Of a stretch of 22,222 nt of DNA, positions 18,055 to 22,222 are shown one piece after another. The position numbers were made by a program, and so were the translations under genes. Numbering within the stretch: position 1 is the first letter of the stretch; every line of letters begins with the position of its first letter. The notes below the pieces were generated by a model. That model did no database searches, was not told where the DNA came from, and was given only the letters and a program-made list of their open reading frames with translations. This DNA is from Gemmatimonadota bacterium (lineage in GTDB: Bacteria > Gemmatimonadota > Gemmatimonadetes > JACCXV01 > JAHWKZ01): contig JAHWKZ010000011.1 in the NCBI GenBank assembly GCA_019347645.1, positions 1-22,222 of the forward strand. The letters are read 5' to 3'.

Positions 18055-18083
18055 ATAGTACAGCCGCCCCGGACCCGGCACAA
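18055..18083 (-). promoter_or_regulatory. Promoter of the DUF151 gene
   Basis: TTGTGC (minus 18083-18078), 17-base spacer, TACTAT (18060-18055), ending 32 bases before the ATG. Good spacing and an AT-rich -10 in GC-rich DNA. Confidence 0.6.
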
Positions 18084-18085
18084 CC

Positions 18086-18118
18086 GGAGGCCCCCGACCC
18101 CGGAAAGGGTCGTCCTCC
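18086..18118 (-). terminator. Hairpin downstream of ahcY
   Basis: GGAGG (minus 18118-18114) pairs with CCTCC (18090-18086), and within it CGACCC (18112-18107) pairs with GGGTCG (18100-18095). It starts 18 bases after the ahcY stop. No U-run follows, so termination would have to be U-independent or the stem may protect the 3' end. Confidence 0.45.
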
Positions 18119-18136
18119 ACGGCCTCGGTTCGACCC

Positions 18137-19486
18137 CTACGTTCCCATCTCCCAGGACGCCAGGTAGCGCGCCTGCTCGGGGGTGAGCTCGTCGATCTCC
18201 ACGCCCAGGCTCCTCAGCTTCAGAGCGGCGATCCGCCTGTCGATCGGCTCGGGGACGGGCTGGACGCCCTCGGTGAGCTCGTCGGGGCGAGTCACGATGT
18301 GCTCGGCCGCCAGCGACTGGTTGGCGAACGACATGTCCATCACGCTCGCCGGGTGTCCCTCGGCGGCGGCCAGGTTGATGAGCCGCCCCTCGCCGAGCAC
18401 GAAGATCTTCTTCTCCCCCAGCGTGTACTCCTCGACGAACTCGCGGACGGCGCGCCTCGAGTCGGCCATCTCCGCCAGGACGTCGAGGTCGATCTCGACG
18501 TTGAAGTGGCCGCTGTTCGCCACGATCGCGCCGTCCTTCATGGCCTCGAAGTGCGGCTCGCGGATCACGTGGATGTCGCCGGTCACGGTGATGAAGACGT
18601 CGCCGATCTTCGCCGCCTCGGCCATCGGCATGACGCGATGGCCGTCCATCACGGCCTCGAGGGCCTTCAGCGGATCGACCTCGGTCACCACCACGTGGGC
18701 CCCCTGCCCCTGGGCGCGCTTCGCCACGCCCTTGCCGCACCAGCCGTACCCGGCGACCACGACCGTGGAGCCGGCGAGCAGCACGTTGGTCGCCCGTAGC
18801 ACTCCATCGATGGTAGACTGGCCGGTCCCGTACCGGTTGTCGAACAGGTGCTTGGTGCTCGAGTCGTTGACGGCGATGACCGGGAACAGCAGCACGCCGC
18901 TCTTCTCCATCGACTTGAGCCGGATCACGCCCGTGGTGGTCTCCTCGGTGGACGCCTTGACGCCCTTGACGATCCGCTGGCGCTCAGCCTCGCCGAGCGA
19001 GGTCGCCCACGCCCGGACGACCGGGTGGAGGTCGTCGTACCGCTCGAGGCCGATCATGTGGAGCGCGCCCACGACGTCGGCGCCGTCGTCCATCGTCACC
19101 TGCGGCTCGTGAGCCAGCGCGGCCCGGATGTGTTCGTAGTACGTGTCGTCGTCCTCGCCCTTGATCGCGTACACCTGGACCCCGTGGTCGCGGACCAGGT
19201 GGGCCGCCACGTCGTCCTGGGTCGAGAGCGGGTTGGAAGCGCACAGCGCCACGTCGGCGCCGCCCCGCACCAGCGTGATCATGAGGTTGGCGGTCTCGGA
19301 GGTGACATGGAGGCAGGCGGAGATCCGCACGCCGTCGAGCGGCTTCTCCTCCTCGAATCGGTCCCCGATCATCCCGAGCACCGGCATGTTGCGCCCCGCC
19401 CACTCGGTGCGGAGGGCGCCTCGATCGGCGAGTCCGATGTCCTTGATGTCGCAGGGCACGCGGGCGGTCCTGGTTTTGTCGCTCAT
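18137..19486 (-). CDS. ahcY: Adenosylhomocysteinase
   Basis: AhcY reversibly hydrolyses S-adenosylhomocysteine to homocysteine and adenosine, relieving product inhibition of methyltransferases. The 449-residue protein shows SACLHVTSETANLM and SNPLSTQDDVAAHL (substrate domain), FDNRYGTGQSTIDG, the NAD-binding glycine motif VVAGYGWCGKGVAKRAQG, and VANSGHFNVEIDLD. It lacks the internal insert of the E. coli-absent proteobacterial/eukaryotic form. It has TKHLFDNRYGTGQS and ends ARYLASWEMGT instead of the Tyr-ended tail, features I associate with the archaeal/Thermotoga-type enzyme. It lies 36 bases after metK, so synthesis of SAM and recycling of its product are co-expressed. The ATG follows GAGAGAGG. 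Confidence 0.97.
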   Translation of the reverse strand: MSDKTRTARVPCDIKDIGLADRGALRTEWAGRNMPVLGMIGDRFEEEKPLDGVRISACLHVTSETANLMITLVRGGADVALCASNPLSTQDDVAAHLVRDHGVQVYAIKGEDDDTYYEHIRAALAHEPQVTMDDGADVVGALHMIGLERYDDLHPVVRAWATSLGEAERQRIVKGVKASTEETTTGVIRLKSMEKSGVLLFPVIAVNDSSTKHLFDNRYGTGQSTIDGVLRATNVLLAGSTVVVAGYGWCGKGVAKRAQGQGAHVVVTEVDPLKALEAVMDGHRVMPMAEAAKIGDVFITVTGDIHVIREPHFEAMKDGAIVANSGHFNVEIDLDVLAEMADSRRAVREFVEEYTLGEKKIFVLGEGRLINLAAAEGHPASVMDMSFANQSLAAEHIVTRPDELTEGVQPVPEPIDRRIAALKLRSLGVEIDELTPEQARYLASWEMGT

Positions 19487-19522
19487 CGTCCTCTCTCCTC
19501 GGTTCCTGGAATCTCTACCACG

Positions 19523-20686
19523 CTACACTCCCAGCGCCGTCCTCAGGTCCTCGACCCGATCGCTGCGCTCCCACGTGAAGAAGCCGTTCTCGGGGACGCG
19601 CCCGAAGTGGCCGTACGCAGCCGTCTTCCGAAAGATGGGGCTGCGGAGGCCGAGGGCGTCGATGATCGCCCGGGGCCTGAGGTCGAACACTTCGCTCACC
19701 GCGTCGGCGATCATCGCGTCGGGGAGCTCGCCGGTGCCGAAGGTGTCGACCATCACGCTCACCGGATCCACCACGCCGATCGCGTAGGCGACCTGGACCT
19801 CGCATTGCCGGGAGAGTCCCGTGGCCACCACGTTCTTCGCGATCCATCGGGCGGCGTACGCTCCCGATCGATCGACCTTGGTGGCGTCCTTCCCGCTGAA
19901 CGCTCCGCCGCCGTGACGCCCGACCCCGCCATAGGTGTCGACGATGATCTTGCGGCCGGTGATTCCCGCGTCTCCTTGAGGGCCGCCGACGACGAACCGT
20001 CCGGTCGGATTGACGTAGATCCTGATCTCGTCCCGGGCGTACATCGCCTCCGGGAGGACCGGGACGATCACCTCCTCGCGGATCCCCTCCTGGATCGCCT
20101 CCGGCGAGATCTCGTCCTCGTCGCCGGTCTGGGTGGACACCACCACCGTCTTGATCTCCTTCGGCTCGCCACCGTCGTACTCCACGGTGACCTGGCTCTT
20201 GCCGTCCGGGCGGACCCACGGAAGCGTGCCGTCCTTCCGCTTCGCCGCCAGCCGCCGGGTGAGGGCATGGGCCATCGAGATCGGCAGCGGCATCAGCTCC
20301 TCGGTCTCGGTGCATGCGAATCCGAACATCATCCCCTGGTCGCCGGCGCCCTCGCGATCGACGCCCCGGCTGATGTCGAGCGACTGCCGGTCGAGGGAGA
20401 CGAGCACCCCGCACGTCTTGTAGTCGAACCCCATGGCGGCGTCCGTGTAGCCGATGTCCTGGACCGTGTCGCGGACCACCTCGGTCACCGGGATGTAGGT
20501 CTCCGTCGTGACCTCGCCGGCCACCACGACCAGCCCGGTCGTCACCAGCGTCTCGCACGCCACCCGGCTCGATGGATCCTCCTTCAGGGCCGCGTCCAGG
20601 ACCCCGTCGGAGATCTGGTCGGCCATCTTGTCGGGGTGACCTTCGGTCACCGATTCGGAGGTGAAGAGGTATCGATCCGTTCGCAC
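19523..20686 (-). CDS. metK: S-adenosylmethionine synthetase
   Basis: MetK makes S-adenosylmethionine from methionine and ATP as a cytoplasmic tetramer. Signatures: FTSESVTEGHPDKMADQISD at the N-terminus (ATP/metal site), GAGDQGMMFGFACTETEELM, and GGGAFSGKDATKVDRSGAYA (P-loop-like). It ends GFFTWERSDRVEDLRTALGV. I choose the GTG at 20686 because GGGAGG lies 8 bases upstream and the protein then begins a few residues before the conserved RYLFTSES, as usual. An in-frame ATG at 20734 with GGAG upstream would overlap the preceding gene and add 16 residues; it cannot be excluded. The length of 387 is normal. Downstream partner is ahcY. Confidence 0.97.
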   Translation of the reverse strand: MRTDRYLFTSESVTEGHPDKMADQISDGVLDAALKEDPSSRVACETLVTTGLVVVAGEVTTETYIPVTEVVRDTVQDIGYTDAAMGFDYKTCGVLVSLDRQSLDISRGVDREGAGDQGMMFGFACTETEELMPLPISMAHALTRRLAAKRKDGTLPWVRPDGKSQVTVEYDGGEPKEIKTVVVSTQTGDEDEISPEAIQEGIREEVIVPVLPEAMYARDEIRIYVNPTGRFVVGGPQGDAGITGRKIIVDTYGGVGRHGGGAFSGKDATKVDRSGAYAARWIAKNVVATGLSRQCEVQVAYAIGVVDPVSVMVDTFGTGELPDAMIADAVSEVFDLRPRAIIDALGLRSPIFRKTAAYGHFGRVPENGFFTWERSDRVEDLRTALGV

Positions 20687-20727
20687 GTTCGGATCCTCCC
20701 GTGTCGGTGAGGTGGAGGGGGTGGTCT

Positions 20728-21720
20728 TCAGCATGTGATCTCCGAGCCGTCGCCGAGGTCCAGGGACAGGGAACGCCCCTCGACCACCACGTCCGGGCCC
20801 AGGATCGAGCGCTCCAGCACGGCGTCCTCGACGCGGACTCGCTCCGCCAGGATCGCGTCGCGCACGACGGCGTTCCGGACCGTGGAACCCTTCATCAGGG
20901 TCACGTGCGGTCCGAGGACGGCGTTGTCGACCGTGCAGTCGGGGCCGATCCAGACCGGGGGAACGAGGACCGCCGCCGCGCCATGAAGGTCGTCCGGGAT
21001 CGCGGGCGCCCGGCGGTCGAGGAGCGCGCGGTTGGTGGAAAGGAGCGTCTCCGGCTTTCCGCAGTCGAACCAGTCGCCGATCTCGAAAGGGGCGAACGGC
21101 TCGCCGGCCTCGATCATCCGCTGGAGCGCGTCGGTCAGCTGATATTCGCCGCGGGTGGTCTCGTCCCGATCGACGAGACCGGCGATGGCCGACCGCAGCG
21201 TCTCGCCCGCGGTGACCCAGTAGAGTCCCACCAGCGCGAGGTCGGTCGGCGGGTTCGCGGGCTTCTCGACCAGGCGCACGACCCGCTCTCCCGATTCGTC
21301 CAGCTCCACGATCCCGAACCGCTCGGGGTCGGGAACCCGGCGGACGCCGAGGACGTGCACGTCGCTCTCGACCACCGTCTCGTAATCGACGTCGAAGACG
21401 GTGTCGCCGAGGATCACGAGGACGGGCTCGTCGTCTCCCTCGTCCAATGCCTGGAGCACGGCGTGCCCGAGACCGAGCTGCTCCTCCTGCCAGACGAGCC
21501 GGATCGGGAGCCCGACGAACGACTCGCGGGCGTAGTCGCCCACCGTCTCGCCCATGTACCCGACCACCAGGCGAATCTCGTCGGCGCCCAGGCCGGCGAT
21601 GTCCTCCAGGATGTGGCCGATGATCGGTCGCCCGGCAACGGGCAGCATCACCTTCGGCCGGGTGAACGTGTGGGGCTGGAGGCGGGTTCCCTGCCCCGCC
21701 GCGGGGATCACGATCTTCAC
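20728..21720 (-). CDS. Sugar-1-phosphate nucleotidyltransferase with left-handed beta-helix tail
   Basis: A 330-residue enzyme that activates a sugar phosphate to an NDP-sugar. The N-terminal nucleotidyltransferase domain starts VKIVIPAAGQGTRLQPHTFT with RPKVMLPVAGRP (nucleotide and phosphate binding). LGLGHAVLQAL and LVILGDTVFDVDY (metal-binding Asp) follow, then VRLVEKP and YQLTDALQRMIEAGE. From about residue 255, hexapeptide-type repeats (WIGPDCTVDNAVLGPHVTL, RNAVVRDAILAERVRVED, LERSILGPDVVVEG) form a left-handed beta-helix. The layout is that of archaeal-type glucose-1-phosphate thymidylyltransferases and GlmU-like enzymes; the sugar and nucleotide are not determined. The GTG start overlaps the preceding stop (GTGA), so I take it over any longer frame. 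Confidence 0.92.
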   Translation of the reverse strand: MKIVIPAAGQGTRLQPHTFTRPKVMLPVAGRPIIGHILEDIAGLGADEIRLVVGYMGETVGDYARESFVGLPIRLVWQEEQLGLGHAVLQALDEGDDEPVLVILGDTVFDVDYETVVESDVHVLGVRRVPDPERFGIVELDESGERVVRLVEKPANPPTDLALVGLYWVTAGETLRSAIAGLVDRDETTRGEYQLTDALQRMIEAGEPFAPFEIGDWFDCGKPETLLSTNRALLDRRAPAIPDDLHGAAAVLVPPVWIGPDCTVDNAVLGPHVTLMKGSTVRNAVVRDAILAERVRVEDAVLERSILGPDVVVEGRSLSLDLGDGSEITC

Positions 21721-22222
21721 GGGCTCTCCGACTCGATCTCGGGTTCGCCGACCGCTCCGGGCGAGCGCGGGTGGGCGGACGGGCCGTCCCGGCCGAGCTC
21801 GGCCTTGAGCGTGTCGATGGACTGGACCGGGCTGGGATCGCGCCCGGCGATCACGCAGCGCGTCAGCACGGCGAGCATCACGTCGCGCCCCTCCTGCTTC
21901 TCCGACCAGCGTGGATCGTTCAGCAGGCGTTGGAGGAATGCCAGCTCGCGGTCCTTCATGCCGCTGATGGCGGCGTCGCGGATGTACTGGTCGTCGGCGG
22001 ATGCGGTGATGACATCCACCAGCGCCGCCTGCGCGGCCAGCTCGGGAGCGCCGGTCTCCTGGGCGATCGTGGCGGCCCCCCGGCACGCATCCAGCGCGCC
22101 CATGACGTCGCCGGTCAGCTCGAGCGCGCGGCCAAGCTCCACCAGCAGCGGCCCCCGGTCGTTGTCGGCGAGCTCGCCTGCGCCGACGTCGAGCGCCAGG
22201 CGGAACAGTCGTGCGCCCTCCT
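21717..22222 (-). CDS. Helical-repeat protein, 3' part only
   Basis: The frame is open to the window edge, so the N-terminus is missing; 168 codons are visible. The first visible part, RLFRLALDVGAGELADNDRG then LLVELGRALELTGDVMGALD, resembles TPR-like helical repeats of large ATPase/transcription regulators. The next part, IRDAAISGMKDRELAFLQRL then LNDPRWSEKQEGRDVMLAVL, resembles instead the HEAT-like region of planctomycete-style membrane-bound dehydrogenase/cytochrome proteins. The C-terminal 30 residues are Pro/Glu/Ser-rich. The stop overlaps the nucleotidyltransferase start (GTGA). A GTG at 22142 could start a shorter protein, but the repeats clearly continue upstream of it. I cannot name a function. 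Confidence 0.65.
   Translation of the reverse strand, partial: EGARLFRLALDVGAGELADNDRGPLLVELGRALELTGDVMGALDACRGAATIAQETGAPELAAQAALVDVITASADDQYIRDAAISGMKDRELAFLQRLLNDPRWSEKQEGRDVMLAVLTRCVIAGRDPSPVQSIDTLKAELGRDGPSAHPRSPGAVGEPEIESESP

Overview
The window looks like a piece of chromosome from a GC-rich, Gram-negative-type (diderm) bacterium. The evidence is two TonB-dependent outer-membrane receptors, several lipobox signal peptides, a BamE-like lipoprotein and a monofunctional transglycosylase. Gene content, composition and the archaeal/Thermotoga-like form of AhcY would fit Gemmatimonadota, but this is an inference from general resemblance; no marker gene settles it. Almost everything is on the minus strand. 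I see no insertion sequence, phage gene, CRISPR array or rRNA.

Right to left, in the direction of transcription: (i) 22222-18137 holds the 3' end of a helical-repeat protein, a sugar-1-phosphate nucleotidyltransferase, metK and ahcY; the last two make S-adenosylmethionine and remove S-adenosylhomocysteine. (ii) 18083-17522 is a bifunctional-nuclease-family (DUF151) gene with its own promoter. (iii) 17461-10174 is a vitamin B12 uptake operon: a cobalamin riboswitch, an intrinsic terminator, then btuF-btuC-btuD-btuB overlapping or close-packed, and a second TonB-dependent receptor that may also have its own promoter. (iv) 10123-9021 is a BamE-like lipoprotein and a plsC-type acyltransferase, overlapping by one base. 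(v) 9013-4499 is carA-carB, carbamoyl-phosphate synthase, preceded by a promoter, a 26-residue leader ORF and a strong intrinsic terminator lying inside that leader ORF. (vi) 4474-4009 is an HU gene with a consensus promoter and a 3' hairpin. (vii) 3892-2879 is tRNA-Arg(CCG) and an NmrA-like NAD(P)-binding protein. (viii) 2686-2874 is one small plus-strand gene for a two-CxxC protein. (ix) 2540-1 is an envelope operon: cupredoxin lipoprotein, MtgA-type transglycosylase, membrane-anchored TPR protein and a rhodanese lipoprotein cut by the window edge.

The most interesting structure is upstream of carA. Promoter, leader ORF, Rho-independent terminator inside the leader ORF, and a leader stop overlapping the carA start together look like the architecture known from enterobacterial pyrBI attenuation, here placed on carAB in an unrelated lineage. 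The B12 operon is more conventional but carries an extra receptor of unknown substrate. Gene-to-gene coupling through 1-base (TAGTG) and 4-base (GTGA/ATGA) overlaps recurs across the window.
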